Program-made: the position numbers and the translations under genes
Source of the DNA: Halieaceae bacterium UBA4438
GTDB taxonomy: Bacteria; Pseudomonadota; Gammaproteobacteria; Pseudomonadales; Halieaceae
Assembly: GCA_002390485.1 (NCBI GenBank)
Contig: DGPO01000027.1
Coordinates: forward strand, 1,273-25,441
DNA: 24,169 nucleotides
Direction of reading: 5' to 3'
In this document: in pieces, positions 16,457 through 24,169 of the stretch
Numbering within the stretch: the stretch's first letter is position 1
How the letters are laid out: each line of letters starts with the position of its first letter
Notes under the pieces: generated by a model
What the model saw: the letters and a program-made list of their open reading frames with translations, nothing else
The model's database searches: none
What the model was told of the DNA's origin: nothing

Positions 16457-18477
16457 CAACTCAGGATCACGTCCTCAATCGCGTCAATCACATTCTCAAC
16501 AGTGAATCCAAACTCCTTCATGAGTACGGGGCCTGGTGCTGATTCGCCAAAAGAGCTCATCCCAACGACACGACCGTCTAAGCCCACATACTTATACCAC
16601 CAGTCCTGGTGTGACGCCTCGACAGCCACCCGTGCCAAAATATGACTGGGCAAGACGGACTCTTTGTATTCCACGTCCTGTCGTTCATAGACCTCGGCAC
16701 AGGGCATTGAGACCACACGAACGCCACGTCCCGCTGCAGAAAGCTTTTCAGCAGCCTCGGCCGCCAGCGATATCTCGGAGCCTGTTGCGATAACAATGAC
16801 CTCGAGCTCACCTTGCTCTTCGTGTAACACGTAACCACCGCGCGCGACGTCGGACACGCGCCCCGCGGAACCCACTTGATGGGGCAGCGTTTGACGCGAA
16901 AAAACAAGCGCAGACGGACCGTCCGTTCGCAAAATAGCCTGCTTCCAAGCAATGGCTGATTCGACGGCGTCACACGGACGCCAGGTATCTAAATTGGGTG
17001 TTGAACGCATCGACGCAAGCTGCTCGACAGGCTGGTGCGTTGGACCGTCCTCGCCCAGGCCCACAGAGTCATGCGTGAAGACATAAATCGCGCGCTGCTT
17101 CATCAGTGACGCCATACGAACGGCGTTGCGTGCGTACTCCATAAAAATAAGGAATGTGCCGCCGAACGGAATAAACCCGCCGTGAAGCGAAATACCATTC
17201 ATAAGAGCAGCCATTGCAAACTCGCGAACACCGTAATAGAGGTAGTTGCCCTCTGCGTCGGACGCATCCGCAGCTTGCGCGCCTGGCCACAAAGTTAAAT
17301 TAGAGCCAGCCAAATCGGCACTACCGCCTAATAGCTCAGGAAGCGTGGGGGCAATCGCCGCGATCGCTTGCTGAGAGGCTTTACGCGATGCGACGTCAGA
17401 CTCATTGGCCATACACTGGGCAATAAAGTCGTCTACACCACGGAAAAACGCCTCAGGCAGATCTCCCCTGACGCGCCGCTCAAACTCGCTTGCAAGCGCT
17501 GCGTGCTCGCCGCCGTAACTGCCCAGTGCTGTCTTCCAATCCGCTTCAGCAATGGCTCCCGATGGGCGCGCATCCCAATGCTGATAGATTTCATCGGGCA
17601 CGACAAAGGGCTCGTAATTCCAGCCCAACACCTCTCGCGTAAGCGCGATTTCGTCATCGCCCAGTGGTGCACCATGGCAAGACTCCGTACCACCTTTATT
17701 CGGACTGCCCTTACCAATCGTTGTTTTACAACAAACCAGGGTTGGACGCTTTGTATCGGCAATGGCCGCATCAAAGGCCGCAGCGATTGCATCGGCATTA
17801 TGTCCATCAACATCTCGGACAACGTGCCATCCGTAGGCTTCGAATCGAGCCGGTGTGTCGTCGGTAAACCAACCCTCGATGTCGCCATCAATGGAGATTC
17901 CATTGTCATCATAAACAACCGTCAACTTCCCTAAGCCAAGCGTTCCTGCCAACGAGGATGCCTCATGGCTGATACCCTCCATCAAACAACCGTCACCCAC
18001 AAAACACCAGGTTCGATGGTCAACAATTCGGTGGTCGCCCTGATTAAACCGAGCGGCCATCAGCTTTTCTGCAACAGCCATGCCGACCGCATTTGCAAGC
18101 CCCTGACCCAAGGGTCCCGTGGTTGTCTCAACCCCTGGCGTATATCCGTACTCGGGATGCCCTGGCGTCTTACTGTGTAGCTGACGAAATTCTTTGATGT
18201 CATCGATAGAGAGGTCGTAGCCAGTTAAATGCAGCAGCGAATAAATGAGCATTGACCCGTGCCCATTAGACAACACAAACCGGTCTCGATCGGCCCAGTT
18301 CGGATTCGTCGGGTTGTGCTTGAGGTAGCGCGTCCACAACACTTCCGCGATATCAGCCATTCCCATCGGTGCTCCGGGATGACCGGAGTTCGCCCGCTGA
18401 ACCGCGTCCATTGAGAGCGCTCTAATTGCGTTAGCCGCTTGCTGATGCGTTACTGTGACGTCATGACCTTCTTGCAA
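16456..18477 (-). CDS. tkt: Transketolase
   Basis: Transketolase moves two-carbon ketol units between sugar phosphates with thiamine diphosphate, linking pentose phosphates to glycolysis. The 673-residue protein has [11 protein letters not shown] (31-41), NGHGSMLIY (71-79), the TPP/metal motif GDGCLMEG...DNGISIDG (161-198), [15 protein letters not shown] in the pyrimidine domain and a normal C-terminal domain. The start is TTG at 18477, supported by AGAGGA seven bases upstream; there is no in-frame ATG or GTG before residue 23, which is too far inside the fold. It begins a tkt-epd-pgk-fba unit and its stop overlaps epd. Confidence 0.97.
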   Translation of the reverse strand: MQEGHDVTVTHQQAANAIRALSMDAVQRANSGHPGAPMGMADIAEVLWTRYLKHNPTNPNWADRDRFVLSNGHGSMLIYSLLHLTGYDLSIDDIKEFRQLHSKTPGHPEYGYTPGVETTTGPLGQGLANAVGMAVAEKLMAARFNQGDHRIVDHRTWCFVGDGCLMEGISHEASSLAGTLGLGKLTVVYDDNGISIDGDIEGWFTDDTPARFEAYGWHVVRDVDGHNADAIAAAFDAAIADTKRPTLVCCKTTIGKGSPNKGGTESCHGAPLGDDEIALTREVLGWNYEPFVVPDEIYQHWDARPSGAIAEADWKTALGSYGGEHAALASEFERRVRGDLPEAFFRGVDDFIAQCMANESDVASRKASQQAIAAIAPTLPELLGGSADLAGSNLTLWPGAQAADASDAEGNYLYYGVREFAMAALMNGISLHGGFIPFGGTFLIFMEYARNAVRMASLMKQRAIYVFTHDSVGLGEDGPTHQPVEQLASMRSTPNLDTWRPCDAVESAIAWKQAILRTDGPSALVFSRQTLPHQVGSAGRVSDVARGGYVLHEEQGELEVIVIATGSEISLAAEAAEKLSAAGRGVRVVSMPCAEVYERQDVEYKESVLPSHILARVAVEASHQDWWYKYVGLDGRVVGMSSFGESAPGPVLMKEFGFTVENVIDAIEDVILS

Positions 18478-18597
18478 GACGATATCCTCTGTAGAGTTGT
18501 GAATAAGCGGCCGCCATCATCTCATGGATTAGCCGGAAATAACGTTGATGATCCCACTTTTATTAAGCCTGATTTAATGTAGAAAGCGGGTGATGCG
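18478..18597. other. Intergenic region between serA and tkt, no gene seen
   Basis: These 120 bases hold no ORF. A weak GCGGGT/ACCCGC pairing (18608-18613 with 18586-18591, loop 16) spans the serA stop without a strong U-tract, so termination after serA is uncertain. The AT-rich stretch at about 18555-18585 could hold the tkt promoter, but I cannot place clean -35/-10 boxes. Confidence 0.3.
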
Positions 18598-19827
18598 CTA
18601 AAACAAAACCCGCGTTCTCAGCGTCCCCTCAATCGCCGTCAATCCCTTAATGAGCGCTTTGGAGTAATCAGTCTCAATGTCGATGACAACGTAGCCGGTA
18701 TCACCCATTGTCTGCAGGTATTGGCCGCTGACATTCACATTGTTTTCGCTGAACACCTGATTAATGGCGCTCATGACGCCAGGAATATTGCTGTGAACGT
18801 GGAGTAAGCGATGCTTTCCATCATGTGCGGGCAGTGCCACCTCAGGAAAGTTGACTGCTGAGAGGGTCGTTCCGTTATCGCTATAGCGCGTTAGCTTGTC
18901 AGCAACCTCGACGCCAATATTTTCCTGCGCCTCTTGTGTCGAACCCCCAATGTGCGGCGTCAAAATGCACTGGTCCAGTCCTCTGAGGGGCGACAAAAAT
19001 TCGTCACTATTTGACCGCGGCTCAACGGGAAACACGTCGATTGCGGCACCGCCAATATGCGCGGATGTAAGCGCGTCAGCCAAGGCCTCAAGATCGACGA
19101 CATTGCCTCTTGACGCATTGATCAGCATGGCGCCTGGACGCATGATCTCGATCTCTTGAGGGCCGATCAATAACTCTGTGCTCGCGTGCTGGGGTACGTG
19201 TAAACTCACGACGTGTGCCACCTCGAGTAAACTTGCCAAGGTGGCTTTCGGCTGGGCATTTCCAAGCGGCAATTTTGACTCCACGTCAAAGTACACAACC
19301 TTCATGCCCAGCCCTTCGGCGATGACGCCGAGCTGCATGCCAATATTGCCGTACCCAATAATACCAAGCGTCTTTCCACGGCATTCATGAGCGCCCGTTG
19401 CAGTTTTTTGCCACTCGCCTCGGTGTGCGGCTGCACTGCGTTGCGGAATCCCCCTCAGCAACACAATGACCTCAGCCATGACCAGTTCTGCCACACTGCG
19501 CGTGTTCGAAAATGGCGCATTGAAAACGGGCACCCCTTTGCGCGCCGCGGCCGTTAAATCAACCTGATTTGTACCGATACAAAAGCACCCAATCGCGACC
19601 AGCCGATCTGCGGCTTCGAGGACTTCTTCACTGAGCTGCGTGCGCGAGCGTATACCGACAAAATGGGCGTCTTTGATCTCTTTACACAACGCTTCAGTCG
19701 ATAACGATTTAGAATAAGTCACCACATTGTCGTAGCCCGCTCGCCGAAGCGCATCCACTGCGCTCTCATGAATACCCTCGAGCAAAAGGAACTTAATCTT
19801 CGACTTTTGTAGCGATTGTTGTTTCAT
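18598..19827 (-). CDS. serA: D-3-phosphoglycerate dehydrogenase
   Basis: SerA oxidises 3-phosphoglycerate to 3-phosphohydroxypyruvate, the first step of serine synthesis. The 409-residue enzyme has the catalytic triad at the same numbers as E. coli (R240 in ASRGNVV, E269 in VFPVEP, H292 in PHIGGST), the NAD-binding GYGNIG (158-163) and a C-terminal ACT domain (about 337-409) that usually mediates serine feedback inhibition. E. coli-type SerA can also reduce 2-oxoglutarate to D-2-hydroxyglutarate, regenerating NAD. That matters because the divergent neighbour looks like the enzyme that reoxidises this product. ATG 19827 is 75 bases from the divergent start. Confidence 0.98.
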   Translation of the reverse strand: MKQQSLQKSKIKFLLLEGIHESAVDALRRAGYDNVVTYSKSLSTEALCKEIKDAHFVGIRSRTQLSEEVLEAADRLVAIGCFCIGTNQVDLTAAARKGVPVFNAPFSNTRSVAELVMAEVIVLLRGIPQRSAAAHRGEWQKTATGAHECRGKTLGIIGYGNIGMQLGVIAEGLGMKVVYFDVESKLPLGNAQPKATLASLLEVAHVVSLHVPQHASTELLIGPQEIEIMRPGAMLINASRGNVVDLEALADALTSAHIGGAAIDVFPVEPRSNSDEFLSPLRGLDQCILTPHIGGSTQEAQENIGVEVADKLTRYSDNGTTLSAVNFPEVALPAHDGKHRLLHVHSNIPGVMSAINQVFSENNVNVSGQYLQTMGDTGYVVIDIETDYSKALIKGLTAIEGTLRTRVLF

Positions 19828-19902
19828 CAGTAGGCTTCGGTTGGTGTCACAGCACGGGGCGCAAATGATAGCATTACAGACGCTGCATACACGGGGTTTA
19901 GA

Positions 19903-21312
19903 ATGGCTCAGCCATCAATAGATGTTATTCAGGAATTGGGCAAAGCGCTCACTCCCGATCAGGTTGCTACCGATTCGTTGTCGCTTGAAACTTATGGTCA
20001 AGACTGGACTCGCTTCGCAACGCCCGCGCCTCTGGCTATTGTTTTCCCCCGTTCAACCGAGGACGTTGTCGCCGTGGTCCTCTGCGCGCGTACACACGGT
20101 TTTGCACTGGTCCCATCGGGAGGCAGGACAGGACTGAGTGGCGGCGCAGTCGCCGCAAACGGGGAAGTCGTGGTCTCCATGGACAAGTTAAAGGCCGTCG
20201 GTGCTGTCAACGTAACGGACCGCTCAGTGACTGTAGGGGCTGGCGCAATTACTCAGTCCATCCAAGACGCTGCGAGCCAGGTGGGCCTGTTTTATCCCGT
20301 TGACTTCGCCTCCAGTGGGTCCAGTCAGATTGGCGGAAATATTGCTACCAATGCGGGCGGAATCAACGTTATCCGCTATGGAATGACTCGCGATTGGGTT
20401 GCAGGACTCACGGTGGTGACGGGCAAGGGCGAAGTCATGGCGCTTAACAAAGGCTTGATGAAAAATAATACGGGGCTCGACTTCCGCCATCTGTTCATTG
20501 GCTCTGAAGGCATTTTAGGGTTTATTACAGAGGCGACCTTAAAGCTGACTGCACCGCCAAAAAATGCAACCGTGCTGGTGCTCGGGCTGAGCGACATGGA
20601 CGCGATAATGCGGGTCCTTGAGCGCATTCAGTCAACGGCGTCGCTATTGGCTTATGAATTTTTTTCTGAGCTCGCTGTCAGCAAGGTAGTCGAGCATGCG
20701 GGGGTTGCCAGACCCTTTGACACACAGACCCCATTCTATGCGCTCATCGAGTTCGAAAATGACAGCGAGCGCATTGAAGCTGCGCTCTTTGACGCGGTTG
20801 AGGCGTGTATGGAAGAGGGCTGGGTCATCGACGCGGTGATGAGCCAGAACGTTGGCCAAGCACGCGCATTGTGGCGTTTGCGAGAGGACATTTCTGAAAC
20901 GCTGACCCGCTGGACGCCGTATAAAAATGATATCTCCGCCACCGTCGGCAATGTTCCTGAGCTTCTGTCACGGGTAGACGCTGTTGTTCATCAACATTAC
21001 CCAAGCTGGGAAGTGGTTTGGTACGGACACATCGGCGATGGCAACCTGCATCTCAATATACTGAAACCCGAGGCGCTCGACGTAGCGGTATTTAAGGCGC
21101 GTTGTGGTGAGGTATCCAAAGAAATCTTTGAAGCGATTCAATTGCTGGGCGGCAGCGTCTCCGCTGAACACGGTGTGGGAACACTCAAAGCACCTTACCT
21201 TGGCTACACCAAGACTGAGTCAGAAATTGAAGCCATGCGTGCGATTAAGTCGATTTTCGATCCGGACGGAATTCTAAACCCCGGAAAGGTATTTCCACTG
21301 AAACAGGCATAA
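19903..21312 (+). CDS. FAD-linked D-2-hydroxyglutarate dehydrogenase-like oxidoreductase
   Basis: A 469-residue flavoenzyme of the GlcD/D-lactate dehydrogenase family (PCMH-type FAD domain plus FAD-oxidase C domain). Visible features are PSGGRTGLSGGA (71-82) and GGNIATNAGGINVIRYG (144-160) for FAD binding, SEGILGF (201-207), the metal-site HIGDGNLH (376-383) and SAEHGVG (420-426). Its position divergent from serA matches the Pseudomonas D2HGDH gene; there the dehydrogenase removes D-2-hydroxyglutarate made by SerA and passes electrons to the respiratory chain. Glycolate or D-lactate dehydrogenase activity is the main alternative. The ATG follows GGGG six bases upstream. rpiA starts 28 bases downstream. 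Confidence 0.85.
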   Translation: MAQPSIDVIQELGKALTPDQVATDSLSLETYGQDWTRFATPAPLAIVFPRSTEDVVAVVLCARTHGFALVPSGGRTGLSGGAVAANGEVVVSMDKLKAVGAVNVTDRSVTVGAGAITQSIQDAASQVGLFYPVDFASSGSSQIGGNIATNAGGINVIRYGMTRDWVAGLTVVTGKGEVMALNKGLMKNNTGLDFRHLFIGSEGILGFITEATLKLTAPPKNATVLVLGLSDMDAIMRVLERIQSTASLLAYEFFSELAVSKVVEHAGVARPFDTQTPFYALIEFENDSERIEAALFDAVEACMEEGWVIDAVMSQNVGQARALWRLREDISETLTRWTPYKNDISATVGNVPELLSRVDAVVHQHYPSWEVVWYGHIGDGNLHLNILKPEALDVAVFKARCGEVSKEIFEAIQLLGGSVSAEHGVGTLKAPYLGYTKTESEIEAMRAIKSIFDPDGILNPGKVFPLKQA

Positions 21313-21340
21313 TCCACTGCAACATCGATAGGGGTACAGC

Positions 21341-22009
21341 ATGAACGCACACGAACTCAAGCAAGCCGTCGCAAAAGAGGCCATCTCGCGTGTCGCCACA
21401 GCTCATGGTAATAACTTAGTCCTCGGCATTGGCACCGGGAGTACCGCGGAGTGCTTCATCGCCGAATTGCCACATCTTCGAGACCGCATTCTAAGCACCG
21501 TCTCCAGCTCTGAGCGCTCCACCGCACTGCTGCGAGAGCTTGGCTTTGAGGTCAAAGACCTAAACGATGTGGACCATGTCGATGTGTATGTCGATGGTGC
21601 GGATGAGTCGACCGCCGAGGGCTTCCTGATCAAGGGCGGTGGTGCAGCGCTCACGCGAGAAAAAATTGCCGCCGCCAAAGCCAGAGAATTTATTTGCATT
21701 GCTGACGACAGCAAAATGGTCGAAACACTGGGCACTTTTCCCCTGCCGGTTGAAGTTATCCCGATGGCGCGGACCCTAGTAAGCGATGCCTTAAACCACT
21801 TGGGAGGCGACACAATTTGGCGAGAAGGGGTGATCACGGATAACGGAAATATCATTCTTGATGTTCACGGATTGCACATCGACAACCCATCGGCGCTAGA
21901 AAGTCACATCAACGACATCACGGGCGTGGTCTGCAATGGCATTTTTGCCAATCGCGGCGCCGATGTACTGCTGATCAGCACGCCGGACGGTGTTGTCCGC
22001 ATTCGTTAA
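21341..22009 (+). CDS. rpiA: Ribose-5-phosphate isomerase A
   Basis: RpiA interconverts ribose 5-phosphate and ribulose 5-phosphate. The 222-residue protein has GIGTGSTAECFI (29-40), VSSSERS, YVDGADE with catalytic Asp, LIKGGGAALTREKI and the terminal ITGVVCNGIFANRGADVLL, all standard for RpiA; length is typical (219 in E. coli). Its ATG has a GGGG about seven bases upstream. It follows the FAD dehydrogenase in the same direction; in many gammaproteobacteria rpiA sits close to serA or ilvA, consistent here. With tkt it supplies the non-oxidative pentose-phosphate branch. Confidence 0.97.
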   Translation: MNAHELKQAVAKEAISRVATAHGNNLVLGIGTGSTAECFIAELPHLRDRILSTVSSSERSTALLRELGFEVKDLNDVDHVDVYVDGADESTAEGFLIKGGGAALTREKIAAAKAREFICIADDSKMVETLGTFPLPVEVIPMARTLVSDALNHLGGDTIWREGVITDNGNIILDVHGLHIDNPSALESHINDITGVVCNGIFANRGADVLLISTPDGVVRIR

Positions 22010-22030
22010 GAGAATGCTTCGTCTTTAACA

Positions 22031-22058
22031 TTGACATATAAGGATATCTTTATATAGT
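22031..22058 (+). promoter_or_regulatory. Sigma70-type promoter of metK-ahcY
   Basis: TTGACA (22031-22036, exact consensus) and TATAGT (22053-22058, one mismatch) are separated by 16 bases. Predicted initiation near 22065 gives a leader of about 22 bases before the metK ATG, too short for a riboswitch. The GTG at 22057 is part of the -10 box and so is unlikely to start metK. Confidence 0.7.
22036..22055. promoter_or_regulatory. 20-bp near-perfect palindrome in the metK promoter spacer, candidate operator
   Basis: Nine of ten position pairs are complementary around a central GATATC (22043-22048); the only mismatch is 22042/22049. The arms are AT-only (ATATAA and TTATAT). It fills the whole space between the -35 and -10 boxes and overlaps both edges, where a bound dimer would block polymerase. 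A SAM-cycle repressor such as an ArsR-family SahR-like protein is a reasonable guess; the regulator is not in the window. Confidence 0.5.
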
Positions 22059-22086
22059 GCGTCCAGGTGCAATCTGGGAGCTATCA

Positions 22087-23259
22087 ATGAGTTCATACAC
22101 GCTTTTTACGTCCGAATCCGTCTCCGAGGGACATCCAGACAAACTCGCTGATCAAATATCCGATGCCGTTCTGGACCTTTATCTCTCAAAAGATGCGAAT
22201 GCGCGCGTTGCCGTGGAGACACTGGTCAAAACGGGCATGGCCATCTTAGCTGGCGAGGTCACCTCCTCTGCAGTAGTAACGACCGGCGATATTGAGCGCA
22301 CTGTTCGTAAGGTCATTTGCGACATCGGCTACGACAGTTCCGATGTGTGTTTTGACGGCAACACCTGTGCAATCGTCAATGCAATTGGTCTTCAATCACC
22401 AGACATCGCCATGGGTACCCTGGAGGCCGATGAGGCGAGTCAGGGCGCCGGTGATCAAGGGTTAATGTTCGGGTACGCGGCGAATGAAACCGATGCGCTG
22501 ATGCCCGCGCCTATTTATTACTCGCATCGACTGGTCGAGCGACAGGCCGAGCTCCGACGATCGGGTCGCGCCGATTTTCTCCGCCCCGATGCAAAAAGCC
22601 AAATCTCGCTCCGATATGACGAATCCGGATTGCCTCTGTCAGTGGACGCCGTTGTTTTGTCAACACAACACTCGCCGGACATTGACCAAGAAACGCTGCG
22701 CGATTTCGTCAAGCGAGAGATCATTGAATACATCCTTCCTGCAAAGTGGCTGACCACCGAGACCCAGTATCACATTAACCCTACCGGGCAATTCATTATT
22801 GGCGGCCCCATGGGCGACTGCGGCCTTACTGGACGAAAAATTATCGTGGACACCTACGGCGGTATGGCACGGCATGGTGGGGGCGCATTTTCCGGCAAGG
22901 ACCCGTCAAAAGTAGATCGCTCCGCCGCCTATGCGGGTCGTTATGTCGCTAAAAATATTGTTGCAGCAGGGCTCGCTGATCGATGCGAAATTCAGGTCTC
23001 GTACGCCATTGGTGTTGCAGAGCCCACATCGATTTCGGTGGATACTTTTGGTACGGCGACAATCTCGGAGGCGCGTATCATCGACTTGATTCGAGAGCAC
23101 TTTGATCTGAGGCCAAAAGGTCTTATCAATATGCTCGACCTCAAACGCCCGATTTACCAAGCGACAGCCGCCTACGGCCATTTTGGTCGCGAGCGCGCTG
23201 ATTTTTCATGGGAAAAAACCGATAAAGCCGAGGCACTGCGTGCAACGGCAGGACTTTAA
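22087..23259 (+). CDS. metK: S-adenosylmethionine synthase
   Basis: MetK makes S-adenosylmethionine from methionine and ATP. Key motifs are GHPDK (15-19), [12 protein letters not shown] (120-131) and the P-loop-like [16 protein letters not shown] (264-279). I start at ATG 22087, giving 390 residues: GGGAG-type ribosome site GGGAG (22076-22080) lies six bases upstream and [19 protein letters not shown] aligns with other MetK N-termini. The longer frame from GTG 22057 would add ten residues encoded by promoter sequence. It is followed after 26 bases by ahcY, making a two-gene SAM-cycle operon; the candidate operator would control both. Confidence 0.98.
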   Translation: MSSYTLFTSESVSEGHPDKLADQISDAVLDLYLSKDANARVAVETLVKTGMAILAGEVTSSAVVTTGDIERTVRKVICDIGYDSSDVCFDGNTCAIVNAIGLQSPDIAMGTLEADEASQGAGDQGLMFGYAANETDALMPAPIYYSHRLVERQAELRRSGRADFLRPDAKSQISLRYDESGLPLSVDAVVLSTQHSPDIDQETLRDFVKREIIEYILPAKWLTTETQYHINPTGQFIIGGPMGDCGLTGRKIIVDTYGGMARHGGGAFSGKDPSKVDRSAAYAGRYVAKNIVAAGLADRCEIQVSYAIGVAEPTSISVDTFGTATISEARIIDLIREHFDLRPKGLINMLDLKRPIYQATAAYGHFGRERADFSWEKTDKAEALRATAGL

Positions 23260-23285
23260 GTACAACAAGATGCCAGGAGGCTGCG

Positions 23286-24169
23286 ATGACAACCGCCATT
23301 GATTTAGCAACATTTTCAGATTACAAAGTCGCCGATATTACGCTTGCCGAGTGGGGTCGACGAGAACTCTCAATTGCAGAATCCGAAATGCCCGCACTGA
23401 TGACGCTCAGAGCGCGCATGCGCGACGAGCAGCCTCTTGCAGGTGCAAAAATCCTGGGCTGCATCCACATGACAATTCAAACCGGCGTTTTAATCGAGAC
23501 GTTGGTCGATTTGGGTGCCGAAGTCCGCTGGTCAAGCTGTAACATTTTCTCAACGCAAGACCATGCCGCGGCGGCAATCGCAGCGCGGGGCGTTCCCGTC
23601 TTTGCCTGGAAAGGCGAGACCGAGCCTGAGTACGAGTGGTGTATTGAACAAACAATTCTCAAGGACGGCAAGCCTTGGGAAGCCAACATGATTCTCGACG
23701 ACGGTGGCGATCTAACCTCCATGTTGCATGACAAGTACCCACAAATGCTTGGCCGGATTCACGGTGTTACTGAAGAGACTACAACGGGCGTTCATCGCCT
23801 CTACGACATGCTGACAGACGGCTCTTTGAAAGTCCCCGCCATTAACGTCAACGATGCGGTAACCAAGTCAAAGAACGACAACAAGTACGGCTGTCGTCAC
23901 AGTCTCAACGACGCCATCAAGCGAGGCCTCGATCACTTGCTCGCCGGGAAGCGCGCACTGGTGCTGGGCTATGGCGATGTCGGTAAAGGCTCTGCGCAAT
24001 CACTTCGTCAAGAAGGCATGATTGTGCGCGTTACCGAATGTGACCCGATCTGTGCAATGCAGGCCTGTATGGACGGGTACGAGGTGGTGTCTCCCTTCAT
24101 TAATGGCGTCAATGATGGCACCGATGCGTGTATTAACACCGATCTGCTCGGCCAAACAGATGTACTCTG
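23286..24169 (+). CDS. ahcY: Adenosylhomocysteinase (3' end outside window)
   Basis: AhcY hydrolyses S-adenosylhomocysteine, the inhibitory product of methyltransferases, to homocysteine and adenosine. The first 294 residues are present, of about 460 expected. Visible are the substrate-domain [29 protein letters not shown], the ILDDGGD and [13 protein letters not shown] segments, [21 protein letters not shown] with substrate-contacting residues, and the NAD-binding GYGDVGKG (228-235). It has an ideal ribosome site, AGGAGG at 23275-23280, five bases before the ATG. Its presence means this organism recycles SAH through AhcY and need not use the Pfs/LuxS route. Confidence 0.98.
   Translation, partial: MTTAIDLATFSDYKVADITLAEWGRRELSIAESEMPALMTLRARMRDEQPLAGAKILGCIHMTIQTGVLIETLVDLGAEVRWSSCNIFSTQDHAAAAIAARGVPVFAWKGETEPEYEWCIEQTILKDGKPWEANMILDDGGDLTSMLHDKYPQMLGRIHGVTEETTTGVHRLYDMLTDGSLKVPAINVNDAVTKSKNDNKYGCRHSLNDAIKRGLDHLLAGKRALVLGYGDVGKGSAQSLRQEGMIVRVTECDPICAMQACMDGYEVVSPFINGVNDGTDACINTDLLGQTDVL

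Noticed and set aside
16578..18477. Long plus- and minus-strand ORFs inside tkt (for example 17368-17934 plus)
   Set aside because: They are antisense or frame-shifted shadows of a strongly conserved transketolase, with no recognisable domains and compositions typical of shadow frames.
22010..22086. SAM riboswitch upstream of metK
   Set aside because: The predicted transcription start leaves only about 22 bases of leader, and no riboswitch core is visible; the symmetry lies in the promoter DNA.
22057..22086. Ten-residue N-terminal extension of MetK from GTG 22057
   Set aside because: The codon lies in the -10 box, has no homologous sequence in MetK, and the ATG at 22087 has a well-placed ribosome site.
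23260..23285. SAH riboswitch before ahcY
   Set aside because: Only 26 bases separate metK and ahcY, and they are mostly ribosome-binding site.
1..24169. Mobile elements, CRISPR, prophage, toxin-antitoxin or defence genes
   Set aside because: No transposase, integrase, repeat array or accessory-type ORF is seen; all substantial ORFs belong to core families.

Overview
This 24.2 kb window reads as a chromosomal core-metabolism segment of a gammaproteobacterium with moderate GC. The likely source is a marine, free-living relative of Pseudomonas and the Cellvibrionales/Halieaceae; that placement is inferred from gene content and order, and no rRNA is present to confirm it. There are no transposases, phage genes, CRISPR arrays or tRNAs, and nearly every interval is a recognisable housekeeping gene. 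The order resembles an ancestral gammaproteobacterial neighbourhood: genes spread over about 120 kb in E. coli (rppH-lgt-thyA, gcvH-ubiI-ubiH-pepP-ygfB, zapA-ssrS-fau, serA-rpiA, fba-pgk-epd-tkt, metK) sit here almost back to back.

Layout. 1-1320 (minus): an envelope energy-transduction locus, DUF3450 followed by an ExbB/TolQ-type channel subunit cut by the window edge. 1511-4294 (minus): rppH, lgt, thyA, folA. 4412-5068 (plus): a HAD-IB phosphatase, convergent with gcvH. 5065-9910 (minus): ygfB-pepP-ubiH-ubiI with start/stop overlaps, then gcvH. 9987-11296 (plus): zapB-like gene, zapA, 6S RNA (ssrS) and fau, with a good sigma70 promoter in front. 11337-11474 (minus): a possible unannotated 45-residue membrane peptide. 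11548-19827 (minus): serA, tkt, epd, pgk, fba, ilvA. 19903-24169 (plus): a D-2-hydroxyglutarate dehydrogenase-like flavoenzyme divergent from serA, then rpiA, metK and ahcY (cut by the window edge).

How the genes fit together. Tkt/RpiA/Epd/Pgk/Fba connect the pentose-phosphate pathway with lower glycolysis/gluconeogenesis, and 3-phosphoglycerate from Pgk feeds SerA. The adjacent FAD dehydrogenase probably recycles D-2-hydroxyglutarate made by SerA. Serine and glycine then feed the one-carbon pool, where GcvH, FolA, ThyA, Fau, MetK and AhcY all act. UbiI/UbiH make ubiquinone, Lgt matures lipoproteins, RppH and 6S RNA act on RNA turnover and transcription, and ZapA/ZapB act at the division ring.

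The window is mostly ordinary. The items most worth a second look are a 20-bp near-perfect palindrome filling the spacer of a near-consensus metK promoter, the candidate 45-aa small protein, the missing ptsP, gcvT and gcvP at positions where relatives have them, and promoter-proximal repeats in front of the DUF3450/ExbB operon. I do not see a convincing new multi-gene system.
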